64,000 bases of DNA from Chitinophaga sp. LS1 (GCF_034274695.1 NZ_CP128362.1:7938501-8002500); one strand, 5' to 3'. Shown: positions 38,026-47,711, counted from the first letter of the stretch. Notes: generated by a model from the letters alone, not told the origin. Numbers and translations are program-made.

Positions 38026-40164
38026 ATGATTCAAGTTTCAAAATGTTTCCTGTTCTTCCTGGGTGTCATGTGCTGGGGTGCGGTGAATGCGCAAAAGATC
38101 CCTATCCGGCAGTCAGGTCTGGTGGGCAATTCTATTGCTGAATTTATTCCGGAAGGCTTTGATCCATCGAAAACACCTTCATTAATGCTGCAACGTGAGC
38201 CGCCGATAAAAGGTAAGGTGCCTGCTAACTGGAAAGTAGTACCTGAATTTAATGGAACAGGTGCAAGTGTTAAACTGGATGAAGAAATCAGTTTATATGG
38301 TGGTGGAGAAGTAACAGGACCGCTGCTGAGAAACGGTCAGACAATCAAACTCTGGAATACCGACAATGGTGCATATGGTACGGATAGTGGCAAGCGACTG
38401 TACCAGACACACCCATGGGTAATTGGTGTAAGAAAAGACGGTTCTGCATTCGGCGTGCTCTTTGAAAGTCAGTGGAAATCTACAATGACCACCCACTCAG
38501 ACAAGGTATCTTTTATTACAGAAGGCGGTACACGCTTCCGGGTATTTGTGATCGATCGCTCCTCTCCGCAGGAAGTAGTGAAAGGATTGGCAGAATTAAC
38601 AGGCACCATAGAAATGCCGCCAAGATGGGCATTGGGCTATCAGCAATGCAGGTTCTCTTACCTCACGGAACAACGTGTAAGAGAAATTGCCGATACCTTC
38701 CGCCTCAAACAAATTCCTTGTGATGCGATCTGGATGGATATTGATTATATGGAAGGCTTCAGAATTTTCACCTTTAATAAAAAGAATTTCCCGGATCCGA
38801 AACAGCTCAATGCCGATCTGCATGCAAAGAACTTTCATTCCATCTTTATGATAGATCCCGGTGTGAAAGCCGATCCTGCTTATTCCGTATACCAGTCTGG
38901 TACAGCGCAGGATGTATGGGTGAAAGATAGCACCGGAAAAGAATATCATGGCAAAGTATGGCCAGGCGATTGTGCCTTCCCTGATTTCACGATTCCCCGT
39001 ACACGGCAGTGGTGGTCCGGGTTGTACCGCAACTTCATGGCCAATGGTATAGATGGTATCTGGAATGATATGAACGAACCCGCTGTGATGGATGGAAACC
39101 TGGGTACCATGCCATACAATACGCCACATCGTGGGGGTGGTACATTACCCGCAGGCCCACACCTGTTATATCACAATGCTTATGGCAGACTGATGGTACA
39201 GGCTACCCGCGAAGGTGTGATGGCAGCCAACCCGGATAAGCGTCCTTTCATACTCACACGTGCAAATTTACTGGGTGGACAACGCTATGCTGCCACCTGG
39301 ACGGGTGATAACCTGGCAGATGCACAGTTTATGAAAGTATCAGTTCCTATGTCCATTACATTGGGTTTATCAGGACAGCCTTTCAGCGGACCGGATATCG
39401 GAGGTTTCCTGGAAAATACTTCTAAAGAATTATGGGCAGACTGGATTGGATTTGGTGCGCTGTTACCATTTGCAAGAGGCCATGCCTGTGAAGGAACGAA
39501 TAACAAAGAACCATGGGCGTTTGGGCCGGATATCGAAAAGACATCCCGCATTGCACTGGAACGCAGGTATCGGTTATTACCTTATCTCTATACGTTGTTT
39601 TACAAGGCACATCAGACAGGATCACCCATTATGCAGCCTGTCTTTTTTGACGATCCGGCAGATGCAAGGTTGAGAGCAGAAGAACAGGCATTCCTGTTAG
39701 GAGAAGATCTGCTGGTCATCCCTTCATTTGCACAGAACCCTGCATTGCCAAAAGGTAACTGGGAACAGTTGCAATTGATTGACGGAGATAGTCAGGATGC
39801 ACATCAGGCAAGATTAATGCTCAAAAGCGGTCGTATTCTTCCTGTAGGGAAAGCAATACAGCATACAAATGATAATTCATTAGAGGAACTGACATTGTTT
39901 ATTTCTCTGGATGGTGCAGGCAAGGCGAAGGGAGAATTGTACTGGGATGCTGGTGAAGGCTGGGGTTTTAAGAAGGGAGAATATTGTCAGTTAACTTTTC
40001 AGGCGAAAGAGGAAAAGGGAGTGACTAAAATTAGTCTGGCTTCAAGGAATGGGAAGTATGATATAGACAAAGAGATCCATCATATAAATGCAATCGTCAT
40101 AAAAAATGGGGAGCGCTATCAGGGAGTGATTACACTCAAAGGCGGGGAGATAAAAACGAATTGA
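38026..40164 (+). CDS. Glycoside hydrolase family 31 (alpha-glucosidase-like), secreted
   Basis: 712 aa. Signal peptide ending in GAVNAQ. The N-terminal beta domain holds ISLYGGGEVTG. The catalytic barrel has ALGYQQCRFSY, DAIWMDIDYMEGF, the nucleophile Asp348 in WNDMNEPAV and the likely acid/base Asp428 in TWTGDNLA. It hydrolyses alpha-glucosidic (or alpha-xylosidic/galactosidic) bonds at non-reducing ends, probably in the periplasm, on sugars imported by the SusCD pair. Exact linkage cannot be set from sequence alone. It is the last gene before a strong hairpin terminator. Confidence 0.93.
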   Translation: MIQVSKCFLFFLGVMCWGAVNAQKIPIRQSGLVGNSIAEFIPEGFDPSKTPSLMLQREPPIKGKVPANWKVVPEFNGTGASVKLDEEISLYGGGEVTGPLLRNGQTIKLWNTDNGAYGTDSGKRLYQTHPWVIGVRKDGSAFGVLFESQWKSTMTTHSDKVSFITEGGTRFRVFVIDRSSPQEVVKGLAELTGTIEMPPRWALGYQQCRFSYLTEQRVREIADTFRLKQIPCDAIWMDIDYMEGFRIFTFNKKNFPDPKQLNADLHAKNFHSIFMIDPGVKADPAYSVYQSGTAQDVWVKDSTGKEYHGKVWPGDCAFPDFTIPRTRQWWSGLYRNFMANGIDGIWNDMNEPAVMDGNLGTMPYNTPHRGGGTLPAGPHLLYHNAYGRLMVQATREGVMAANPDKRPFILTRANLLGGQRYAATWTGDNLADAQFMKVSVPMSITLGLSGQPFSGPDIGGFLENTSKELWADWIGFGALLPFARGHACEGTNNKEPWAFGPDIEKTSRIALERRYRLLPYLYTLFYKAHQTGSPIMQPVFFDDPADARLRAEEQAFLLGEDLLVIPSFAQNPALPKGNWEQLQLIDGDSQDAHQARLMLKSGRILPVGKAIQHTNDNSLEELTLFISLDGAGKAKGELYWDAGEGWGFKKGEYCQLTFQAKEEKGVTKISLASRNGKYDIDKEIHHINAIVIKNGERYQGVITLKGGEIKTN

Positions 40165-40189
40165 TTATGGTTTGAATCAGGTCCACATC

Positions 40190-40219
40190 AAAAGGCATCG
40201 ACGCTTGTCGGTGCCTTTT
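40190..40219 (+). terminator. Terminator of the SusCD-GH31 operon
   Basis: A stem of AAAAGGCATCGAC paired with GTCGGTGCCTTTT around the loop GCTT, with one G-T wobble. The 3' arm ends in TTTTC. It lies 26 bp after the GH31 stop. Confidence 0.8.
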
Positions 40220-40263
40220 CACTCGCGAAATTTTTCGAAAATTACAGTCGTGGAGACCTCGCG

Positions 40264-40518
40264 ATGGCGACCGTTATGCCCCGTGTAAATCAGCTGGATG
40301 CCTCGGAAAATATTGTCTTTTACTTTATCAACCTGGGCTTTTTCAATCCTACCTTTTATACTAACAAATTTTTTGCCGATGCAATACTGAATGCCGTAAA
40401 CCTAAACCGGGCAAGGTTTTGCCAGTTCTTTCAGCCGAGTGACAAAGGAGGGGCCAGCATACAATTACTGGAATCTGACATACTGAGAAAATACAAATGC
40501 GAAAACTGCCCGAACTAA
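40264..40518 (+). CDS. Small hypothetical frame (84 aa)
   Basis: The frame is open upstream of the ATG at 40264 (through the GH31 terminator) and ends at 40518, just before the tRNA promoter. The sequence has a normal composition (VFYFINLGFFNPTFY, then FFADAILNAVNLNRARF) and ends in CENCPN. No known domain recognised and no clear ribosome site. It may be a small gene or the 3' remnant of a larger one. Confidence 0.3.
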   Translation: MATVMPRVNQLDASENIVFYFINLGFFNPTFYTNKFFADAILNAVNLNRARFCQFFQPSDKGGASIQLLESDILRKYKCENCPN

Positions 40519-40554
40519 TTCATCAATATTATTGATGACATTTTTTATACGAAA

Positions 40555-40587
40555 TTTGTTTTTTATAAAATTAATTACATATCTTTG
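40555..40587 (+). promoter_or_regulatory. Bacteroidetes sigma-A-type promoter of tRNA-Gly
   Basis: TTTG at 40555-40558, then a 21-bp spacer and TATCTTTG at 40580-40587. This is an exact fit to the Bacteroidetes -33 TTTG / -7 TAnnTTTG consensus. The tRNA starts 37 bp further on. Confidence 0.8.
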
Positions 40588-40624
40588 CCGTCCCAACGGA
40601 AAAAGCCGGTGGTATAAAACAAAC

Positions 40625-40697
<73 letters not shown>

Positions 40698-40705
40698 CAA
40701 AAATA

Positions 40706-40739
40706 AAGGGTGTATCGATAATTCGATATACCCTTTTTT
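40706..40739 (+). terminator. tRNA-Gly terminator
   Basis: AAGGGTGTATCGA pairs with TCGATATACCCTT, with one G-T wobble, followed by TTTT. It starts 9 bp after the tRNA. Confidence 0.85.
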
Positions 40740-40833
40740 CATTTAGGCACCTGTCAGAAATTTCCCGTTGTTTATCACGGTACATACCAACAATGCAATT
40801 TTTGCTAATAAATGTAAACAATTGTTAACCCAC

Positions 40834-40863
40834 TTGCATATGCGGGAATGTTTTCTAACATTG
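40834..40863 (+). promoter_or_regulatory. Promoter of the sulfatase gene (short-leader)
   Basis: TTG at 40834-40836, then a 19-bp spacer and TAACATTG at 40856-40863, one mismatch from TAnnTTTG. It is followed after 5 bp by the chosen ATG at 40869, so transcription would begin near or at the start codon. Confidence 0.5.
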
Positions 40864-40868
40864 CGATT

Positions 40869-42215
40869 ATGAAGAAAAACCTGATAAAAAGTGCCTTCGT
40901 ATTAATGACACTTTGCGGCCTGGCGCAAGGTGCAAAAAGTCAGGACAAAACACACCCAAATGTCATTGTCATTTACACTGATGATCAGGGTACATTGGAC
41001 CTGAATATTTACGGTGCAAAAGATCTTGCCACCCCCAACCTGGATGCACTCGCTGCCACAGGCACCCGTTTCACCAGCTTTTATTCCGCCTCTCCTATTT
41101 GTTCACCATCACGTGCTTCGCTGTTGACCGGCCGTTATCCTCAACGGGCAGGTCTGGCTGGCAATGCCAGTAGCAGTCATGGCGAAGAAGGCATGCCGGG
41201 TAGCCAGTTTACCATGGCAGAATTGTTTAAAAAAGGGGGATATAAAACCGCGCATATCGGTAAATGGCACCTGGGGTATGCCACTGAAAGCATGCCGAAT
41301 CAACAGGGATTCGATTATTCGTTCGGGTTTATGGGTGGTTGTATCGATAGCTACTCTCATTACTTTTACTGGAATGGGCCGAATAGACATGACCTGTGGC
41401 GCAATGGTACGGAGATATGGGAACCGGGGCAATACTTCCCTGACCTGATGGTGGCCGAAGCAGGTAAATTCCTCGAAGACAACAGGAACACCCCATTCTT
41501 TATGTACTTCGCCATCAATATGCCACACTACCCTTTGCAGGGAGAAACCAAATGGCTGGAATACTACAAAGACCTCTCCAATCCAAGAAGGATGTATGCC
41601 GCTTCCATCTCTACCATGGATGAAAAAATCGGCCTGTTGTTGAAAAAAGTAGATGACCTTGGACTGAGAGAGAATACCATCATTGTATTCCAGTCAGATC
41701 AGGGGCATTCGCAGGAAGATCGCACCTTTGGTGGTGGTGGATATGCAGGACCTTACAGAGGTTCAAAATTCAGTGTATTTGAAGGTGGCGTGCGGGTGCC
41801 GGCTATCATCAGCTGGCCGGGGCATATACCTGTTAATACGGTACGTAATCAGTTTGCTGCAAACATTGACTGGTTCCCTACACTGGCAGAATACTGTCAT
41901 CTTACATTGCCATCCAATAAATTAGATGGTCTGAGCATCGTAAAGGTCATCGCAGGCGCAAATCAGAATTCCCCTCATAAAATCTTCTTCTGGCAAAGCC
42001 AGGGAACCAAAACCGATCCTCAATGGGCAGTGAGAGAAGGCGACTGGAAACTGCTGCATAGCCCCTTTCAGGGGAAAGAAAATGAAAAGCTGATGCTGGT
42101 GAATATGAAGACAGACAGTTCAGAAACGACCAATGTGGCGGCACAACATCCTGAAATTGTACGTAGCCTGCAAGCGAAGTACGATGCATGGATCAAAGAA
42201 GTAGAACAACAGTAA
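40869..42215 (+). CDS. Secreted sulfatase (arylsulfatase family)
   Basis: 448 aa from the ATG at 40869, which gives a proper signal peptide (SAFVLMTLCGLAQGAKSQ); an ATG 21 bp earlier is possible. Metal-binding IYTDDQG follows the signal. Cys78 in the sulfatase signature CSPSRASLLTGR is the residue converted to formylglycine, and GKWHLGY and FQSDQGHS follow. It removes sulfate esters from a glycan or small molecule in the periplasm. Maturation needs a sulfatase-activating radical-SAM (anSME-type) enzyme, not seen in this window. It could support the nearby glycan-use operon, but it is separated from it by the tRNA and has its own promoter. Confidence 0.93.
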   Translation: MKKNLIKSAFVLMTLCGLAQGAKSQDKTHPNVIVIYTDDQGTLDLNIYGAKDLATPNLDALAATGTRFTSFYSASPICSPSRASLLTGRYPQRAGLAGNASSSHGEEGMPGSQFTMAELFKKGGYKTAHIGKWHLGYATESMPNQQGFDYSFGFMGGCIDSYSHYFYWNGPNRHDLWRNGTEIWEPGQYFPDLMVAEAGKFLEDNRNTPFFMYFAINMPHYPLQGETKWLEYYKDLSNPRRMYAASISTMDEKIGLLLKKVDDLGLRENTIIVFQSDQGHSQEDRTFGGGGYAGPYRGSKFSVFEGGVRVPAIISWPGHIPVNTVRNQFAANIDWFPTLAEYCHLTLPSNKLDGLSIVKVIAGANQNSPHKIFFWQSQGTKTDPQWAVREGDWKLLHSPFQGKENEKLMLVNMKTDSSETTNVAAQHPEIVRSLQAKYDAWIKEVEQQ

Positions 42216-42324
42216 TGATCATATTCGTACAGACTGTTATGTTTTCGCACAGGCACTATCCAAACTACCTTCCAGATTAAATCATTGCCTTACCTAATTA
42301 AATACAAATAATATTTAATATCTG

Positions 42325-42332
42325 TACCTTTG
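42325..42332 (+). promoter_or_regulatory. -7 promoter element (TACCTTTG)
   Basis: Exact TAnnTTTG match 19 bp before the start of the membrane coiled-coil gene. No TTTG or TTG lies at the right distance upstream. Confidence 0.4.
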
Positions 42333-42351
42333 CTCCCTATTTAATATCCCT

Positions 42352-43311
42352 ATGCTAACAACTAAAGAGAACACCACACCTCTCTCTGAGGAGGCTATTA
42401 TCAAAATTAAAGAGTTCCGCTACGACTTCTGGAAATTCTTCCTGGGCACCTTCATCATCGGAGTAGCCGGCATTATCACCACCTGTATTTATAAAGGCTA
42501 TGAGCTAAAGATCTCTTCCCGCCAAACGGAGAATGAATACCTGAACTCCTACATCACTCAATACAATAACCTGTATACCTCCGACTCTCTCGGTAAATAC
42601 GACAAGATCGCCGAGATGTTCGAAGTACTGTCTATCGCCACCACCGATGCTGATATGCAACAGCGATGGGATTCACTAAGACGTTATTTTCAGGGAAAGA
42701 TCCAGTTGATCACTGATTCTATCGGCAGGTACAAAGATTCTGTTGCGGTGGCGTCTATCAAGGTAGATAGCTTTAAACAGGTGCAGCAGGACCTGGAAGT
42801 AAAGATCAATACCCTCGCCAAAACGAAGTCAGAAGGGAATAATGAAAAGATCGTAAAACTACAGGTACAACAGGAACAGTTAAGAGACAGTGTTTCGACC
42901 AGGCAATTACAACTCAACAGGTTTGCAAATATCAAACTGAATGCGGAGAAGTATGCCCAGGAACGCATGATCCATCCACCTACGTCCTTACCTGCTGCTG
43001 AAAAGAATTATGAAATTGTATATGACCTGGATCGATATACTGCACTGGGTAATACAAGTGAGATCATTGAAGGGATTGCAGTGAAGATAAATAGTATCAA
43101 TGAGCAGACAGGCGCTATTTCAGTAACGGTGGATAAGAATGATCACAATGCACAGACACTGGAATTGAAACCCGGAAGTAGTACGCCTATGCTGACGTTC
43201 GGAGATGATACCTTCCAGGTGAAGATTACGATGAAGAGTTGTGAGGCACACATTATGCCCGGAAAGAAAGTAGCGAAGTACCAGATTATTGTACAGAAGC
43301 TGAAAGCGTAA
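42352..43311 (+). CDS. Membrane-anchored coiled-coil protein of unknown function
   Basis: 319 aa. A single N-terminal membrane segment lies at about residues 29-47 (WKFFLGTFIIGVAGIITTCIY), preceded by a short acidic tail. A long helical region (about 95-205) follows, containing coiled-coil heptads (VDSFKQVQQDLEVKI, then KLQVQQEQLRDSVSTRQLQLNRF). The C-terminal part (215-319) looks like a small beta domain. No enzyme motif is seen. It stands alone; its 3' end has been partly copied into the following gap. Confidence 0.7.
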   Translation: MLTTKENTTPLSEEAIIKIKEFRYDFWKFFLGTFIIGVAGIITTCIYKGYELKISSRQTENEYLNSYITQYNNLYTSDSLGKYDKIAEMFEVLSIATTDADMQQRWDSLRRYFQGKIQLITDSIGRYKDSVAVASIKVDSFKQVQQDLEVKINTLAKTKSEGNNEKIVKLQVQQEQLRDSVSTRQLQLNRFANIKLNAEKYAQERMIHPPTSLPAAEKNYEIVYDLDRYTALGNTSEIIEGIAVKINSINEQTGAISVTVDKNDHNAQTLELKPGSSTPMLTFGDDTFQVKITMKSCEAHIMPGKKVAKYQIIVQKLKA

Positions 43312-43365
43312 TTACCATGAACGCATATTAGCCGGATACCAGATTATTATATAAAAACTGAAAGC
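43279..43365 (+). repeat. Direct repeat of the gene's 3' end
   Basis: A 29-bp unit starting TACCAGATTATT and ending TGAAAGC occurs at 43279-43307 (inside the coding region, last codons) and again at 43337-43365, with 4 mismatches. A second short repeat (TCACACAAA-GCT...ACAACC) follows at about 43370-43412. Confidence 0.7.
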
Positions 43366-43452
43366 CTGTCACACAAAGGCTAAAGCCACAACCTTTCACA
43401 CAAAAGCTACAACCATCAATACCATAAATGCATCAATACTCCCTTGGTGCAT

Positions 43453-43932
43453 TTACTCCTTCTCCTCCTCCAATTTAAATTGCATCGCCTTATCCGCTTC
43501 ATCCTCCAACTTAAACTGCATCGCCTCAGCCCCCATCTTATCAGCCTCTTCTTCCAACCCCGCATCATCATTCACCGGCACCCCAGCCTTCATCTGCATG
43601 GTAGCCTCTACCCTGCCCTGCTTCTGCTGTGCTACATGCCACGCCTCATGTGGCAAATGCCTTTCCTGCCCGGGTGCAATATGAATATCAGTTCCCTGTG
43701 CATAAGCATGGGCCTGCAACTGTGCAGGCTCTGAAGAGTTATAATGCACATTCACATCATCCATAGAAATACCAGATAGATTTTCTACCCCTGCCTTCAG
43801 GTTATCGGGTAAACCAGTATTATTTTCTTTTAGTTGAAAAGGCTGCACCGCCTCGCGGGATATACCAGATGAACCCTGGCGATCTTCTGTAACAGTAGGA
43901 TTGTGATGCGTTATTTGAGGTTCGTATGCCAT
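43453..43932 (-). CDS. Stand-alone DUF4157 protein with HEXXH motif and repeated tail
   Basis: 159 aa. The DUF4157 core spans about residues 40-135: LPDNLKAGVENLSG, then VNVHYNSSEPAQL, HLPHEAWHVAQQKQGRV and VNDDAGLEEEAD. The HEAWH sequence fits a zinc-metallopeptidase HEXXH. The C-terminal 25 residues repeat AMQFKLE-D/E-E twice. Larger DUF4157 proteins are often linked to extracellular contractile injection systems or toxins, usually with an added effector domain. None is present here, so this is a minimal form. No signal peptide or other injection-system gene is nearby. Function unknown. Confidence 0.8.
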   Translation of the reverse strand: MAYEPQITHHNPTVTEDRQGSSGISREAVQPFQLKENNTGLPDNLKAGVENLSGISMDDVNVHYNSSEPAQLQAHAYAQGTDIHIAPGQERHLPHEAWHVAQQKQGRVEATMQMKAGVPVNDDAGLEEEADKMGAEAMQFKLEDEADKAMQFKLEEEKE

Positions 43933-44156
43933 ATAAAAAGAATGTAAAGTAATGTACTAAAAATTCTCTGAATTCCATAATAACATATACTACTATAGGG
44001 TATTCTTCACTTCAAAAAAAATTACTAATTTAATAAAAACATTACTGATCAGTGCGAAAGAACCCATTTGTTGTAATTTCCAACCAATTTCTTGTATAAT
44101 CTATTGTTAATGAATTTGTGGCATCCTATATGCTGCCAATTCCCCAAATAGGAATT

Positions 44157-44825
44157 ATGGAATCACATGCCGTTAAGATCATCGAAATCCTCGATGTTAC
44201 ACACGATGTAAAATGCTTCAGACTGGAAAAGCCCACAGGATACAACTTCATCCCGGGACAAGCTACTGAGATCTCCCTTTCCATCCCCGGCTGGGAAGAA
44301 GAACGCCGACCGTTCACCTTCACTGCACTGAACGAAGCACCCTACCTGGAATTCACCATTAAGGGATATCCGGATCAAGATGGTGTCACAAAACGCCTAC
44401 ATGAGCTAAAACCGGGAGACACAATCAATATACACGATGTATGGGGCGCTATCTCCTACAAAGGTCCCGGCTACTTTATCGCCGGTGGTGCTGGTATCAC
44501 TCCTTTCATCGCCATCCTGCGACAACTGTACAAGGATCAAAAAATAACCGATAATTATCTTTTCTTTTCGAACAAAACAGCCGCTGATATCATTTATGAA
44601 TCAGAGCTGAACCAGATCCTTGGCAAAAACATCCGCCACACCCTGACGAAAGAAAAGAAAGATGGCTTTGACAACAGGAAGATAGACGCCAGCTACTTAA
44701 AAGAACAGATCAAAGATTTCAATAAACACTTTTATGTATGCGGTCCTGACCAGATGGTAAAAGACATCAGTGCCGCACTGGAAGAACTGGGCGCCCAGAC
44801 AGATGCCGTCGTATTTGAAAAATAA
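44157..44825 (+). CDS. FAD/NAD(P)-binding oxidoreductase, ferredoxin-NADP reductase-like
   Basis: About 222 aa from the ATG at 44157, chosen because TAGGAATT precedes it; a GTG 39 bp earlier is the alternative. The flavin-binding RRPFTFT lies at about residue 47-53. The NAD(P)-binding GGAGITPFIAILRQL and the C-terminal CGPDQMVKDI are typical of flavodoxin/ferredoxin reductases. There is no iron-sulfur domain. It transfers electrons between NAD(P)H and a one-electron carrier or is an enzyme subunit. It is followed after 65 bp by transketolase, probably a separate or loosely linked unit. Confidence 0.88.
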   Translation: MESHAVKIIEILDVTHDVKCFRLEKPTGYNFIPGQATEISLSIPGWEEERRPFTFTALNEAPYLEFTIKGYPDQDGVTKRLHELKPGDTINIHDVWGAISYKGPGYFIAGGAGITPFIAILRQLYKDQKITDNYLFFSNKTAADIIYESELNQILGKNIRHTLTKEKKDGFDNRKIDASYLKEQIKDFNKHFYVCGPDQMVKDISAALEELGAQTDAVVFEK

Positions 44826-44890
44826 TGACGCCCTTTTTTACCAACCTGTAGATAAACTACACATACACTCACTCACAATTAATTAATTTT

Positions 44891-46912
44891 ATGACTGACA
44901 CTTCAGCAACAGTAAAGTCTACCTCCATAGACGCTCTTTCTGTTAATACCATTCGCTTTTTATCCATTGATGCTGTTCAAAAAGCCAATTCCGGCCACCC
45001 CGGCCTGCCATTAGGCGCCGCACCTATGGCGTATGTATTATTTAACCGTATCATGCGTTACAATTCCAGTGACCCGAAATGGTTTAACAGGGATAGATTT
45101 GTACTCTCTGCAGGACATGGTTCTGCTTTATTATACAGCATGCTTCACCTCACCGGCTATGACCTTTCGCTCGATGACCTGAAACATTTCAGACAGATCG
45201 GTTCTAAAACACCCGGTCACCCTGAAAGCATGCTTACCCCTGGTATTGAAGTGACCACAGGTCCATTAGGACAAGGCCTCGGCAATGCCATCGGTATTGC
45301 GATGGCCGAAGCACACCTCGCCGCTAAGTATAACCGGCCTGATCATAAAATTATAGATCACTTTACCTACGTAATCGCCAGCGATGGTGATATGATGGAA
45401 GGAGTGGCCTCTGAAGCTTCCTCTCTGGCAGGCCACCTGAAATTAGGCAAGCTCATATGCCTGTATGATGATAACAAGATCTCACTGGATGGTCCTACCA
45501 GCCTCGCCTTCACTGAAGATGTGCTGAAAAGATATGAAGCATACGACTGGCATGTGCAAATCGTTGAAGATGGAAATGACCTGAATGCCATCGAAGCTGC
45601 TGTGCAAAAAGCACAACAGGTCACTGACAAACCTTCTATCATCGCCGTACGTACTATCATTGGTTATGGTAGCCCGCTGGCAGATTCCAATAAAGTACAT
45701 GGTAGCGCCATGGGCGAAGAAAACGTGCGCAAAACAAAAGAGTTCTATGGCGCAGACCCCGACAAACAATTCTATGTGCCTGCCGAAGTAAAAGAGCACA
45801 TGCTGTTCCGCACTAAAGAAGGAGCAAAACTCCAACAGGAATGGAACAAACAATTCGATGCATATAAATCCGCTTTCCCTGCCGAAGGCAAAGAACTGGT
45901 TTTAAGCTCCCATGATGAATTACCAGAAGGATGGCAAAAGAGCCTGCCTGTGTTCACAGAAAAAGACGGCGCATTGGCTACCCGCCAGGCGCATGGCAAG
46001 GCGCTGCTGGCCTTAAAAAAGGCCATTCCTTACATTTTTGGAGGTAGTGCAGACCTTGCTTCTTCCAATGACATGCCGCTGGATTCAAAACTGAGTTTCC
46101 AGCCTGATCATTATGAGGAAACAAACATCTGGTTTGGTGTTCGTGAACATGGAATGGGATCTATCCTGAACGGAATGGCAGCACACAAAGGTGTTCGTGT
46201 ATATGGCGGTACCTTCCTCACCTTCTCCGATTATATGAAAGGCTCCATTCGTTTAGCTGCCCTCACTAAAGCACCTGTCATTTATATTTTCACCCACGAC
46301 AGCGTTGGCCTTGGTGAAGATGGTCCTACCCACCAGCCTGTCGAACAGGTAGCTGCACTGCGTGTTGTGCCCAATCTCGTGACTATCCGTCCCGGTGACG
46401 CGAATGAAACGGTACACGCATGGCGACTGGCACTGGAAAGAAAAGAAGGCCCTGTTGCGCTGATCTTAAGCCGTCAGAAATTACCGGTATTGGATCAGTC
46501 AAAATTCCCTTCTGCCGAAAATGTGAAGAAAGGCGCTTATGTACTGCAGGATAATGGGGAGGAATTACAACTGATTTTGATCGCTACCGGCTCTGAAGTG
46601 TCTCTGGCACTGGCTGCTCAGGAACAACTCAGTAAAGAAGGTATAAGCAGCAGAGTTGTAAGCATGCCTTCATGGGAACTGTTCGAAGAACAGGATGCCG
46701 CTTACAAAGAAAGTGTACTGCCTAAAAAATTAGTAAAAAGAATATCTATCGAAGCCCTCACACCTTTTGGATGGGATAAATACGTGGGTACGGAAGGAAA
46801 AGTGTTAGGCATCAATCGCTTTGGTGAATCCGGACCGGGAGAAGAAGTGCTGAAAGAACTGGGATTCTCTGTTGAGAATGTGGTCGCTGAAGCAAAGAAA
46901 CTGATCGGTTAA
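44891..46912 (+). CDS. tkt: Transketolase
   Basis: 673 aa, the normal length for a bacterial transketolase. Thiamine-diphosphate motifs: [17 protein letters not shown] near 30, [12 protein letters not shown], the ThDP-binding GDGDMMEG-equivalent [25 protein letters not shown], and [11 protein letters not shown] near 475. It moves two-carbon ketol units between sugar phosphates in the pentose phosphate pathway. Cytoplasmic. It has its own terminator hairpin 18 bp downstream and is not in a pentose phosphate operon here. Confidence 0.97.
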   Translation: MTDTSATVKSTSIDALSVNTIRFLSIDAVQKANSGHPGLPLGAAPMAYVLFNRIMRYNSSDPKWFNRDRFVLSAGHGSALLYSMLHLTGYDLSLDDLKHFRQIGSKTPGHPESMLTPGIEVTTGPLGQGLGNAIGIAMAEAHLAAKYNRPDHKIIDHFTYVIASDGDMMEGVASEASSLAGHLKLGKLICLYDDNKISLDGPTSLAFTEDVLKRYEAYDWHVQIVEDGNDLNAIEAAVQKAQQVTDKPSIIAVRTIIGYGSPLADSNKVHGSAMGEENVRKTKEFYGADPDKQFYVPAEVKEHMLFRTKEGAKLQQEWNKQFDAYKSAFPAEGKELVLSSHDELPEGWQKSLPVFTEKDGALATRQAHGKALLALKKAIPYIFGGSADLASSNDMPLDSKLSFQPDHYEETNIWFGVREHGMGSILNGMAAHKGVRVYGGTFLTFSDYMKGSIRLAALTKAPVIYIFTHDSVGLGEDGPTHQPVEQVAALRVVPNLVTIRPGDANETVHAWRLALERKEGPVALILSRQKLPVLDQSKFPSAENVKKGAYVLQDNGEELQLILIATGSEVSLALAAQEQLSKEGISSRVVSMPSWELFEEQDAAYKESVLPKKLVKRISIEALTPFGWDKYVGTEGKVLGINRFGESGPGEEVLKELGFSVENVVAEAKKLIG

Positions 46913-46929
46913 TGGCAAGCATATGAAAA

Positions 46930-46960
46930 AGGGAAGGCGCCTCATGGCTGCCTTCCCTTA
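46930..46960 (+). terminator. Transketolase terminator
   Basis: GGGAAGGC pairs with GCCTTCCC around an 11-base loop, followed by TTAATTT. Confidence 0.75.
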
Positions 46961-47111
46961 ATTTATTTAACCACATACTTCACCTCTGCCTTTTTTTAAA
47001 AATCGTAAAGCGTCAGCTTACGGATTGTGAAATATGGGAAGGCCCGGATGTAATATAAATTTACAATTTCATAACTTACAACCCATATTCCAATCTGTAC
47101 TTTTGCAGTAT

Positions 47112-47711
47112 ATGGATGGGGCCAAAACAGAAATATCTTTACTCCATGATCTTGCCAGCGGAAGTTTTGCTGCTTTTGAAATATTGTATCATCAGTACAA
47201 GCAGGCTGTATATGCGAATATATATAAGATGATAAAGCAGCCGGCAGCAGCAGAAGATATCTTACAGGAAGTATTCCTGGCTCTCTGGCAGAACCGGGAA
47301 AAGATTCATCAGGATAAATCTGCAGGGGGATGGCTTTTTGTGGTGAGTTATAATAAGGCAGCTACTTATCTTAAACAGCAATTAAAATCGGCTATAATAC
47401 TGGATGAATATCCTGAAAACCTTCCGCAGGAGGAACAGGATGATGATGAGCTTTACAATATACAGCTTTCTATAGTAGAAGATGCCATCAACCATTTACC
47501 CGCCCGTAAGAAAGAAGTATTTCGTTTATGCCGCCTGGAAGGCAGGCCCTATGAAGAAGTAGCAGAAATAGTAGGTATCTCAGTGCCATCTGTAAAAGAC
47601 TACCTGAAACAGTCCACACGTTTTATTAAAAGTTATGTACAGGACGAATATACTACCGCCAGAAGTCTTACTTCCTTATCCCTGCTGATTATTTTCCTCG
47701 AAAATTACTGA
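47112..47711 (+). CDS. RNA polymerase sigma-70 factor, ECF subfamily
   Basis: About 199 aa from the ATG at 47112, just after a TACTTTTG element; an ATG at 47034 would add 26 residues unlike the family. Region 2 has AEDILQEVFLALWQNREKI. Region 4 (DAINHLPARKKEVFRLCRLEGRPYEEVAEIVGISVPSVKDYL) is a clear helix-turn-helix. It is followed by the FecR-type anti-sigma gene and a SusC-SusD pair. The expected circuit is that the membrane anti-sigma holds the sigma factor until a substrate-loaded transporter signals, and the operon is then switched on. Confidence 0.93.
   Translation: MDGAKTEISLLHDLASGSFAAFEILYHQYKQAVYANIYKMIKQPAAAEDILQEVFLALWQNREKIHQDKSAGGWLFVVSYNKAATYLKQQLKSAIILDEYPENLPQEEQDDDELYNIQLSIVEDAINHLPARKKEVFRLCRLEGRPYEEVAEIVGISVPSVKDYLKQSTRFIKSYVQDEYTTARSLTSLSLLIIFLENY

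Noticed and set aside
38596..39129. 177-aa minus-strand frame opposite the GH31 gene
   Set aside because: Antisense shadow; the plus-strand GH31 motifs are unambiguous.
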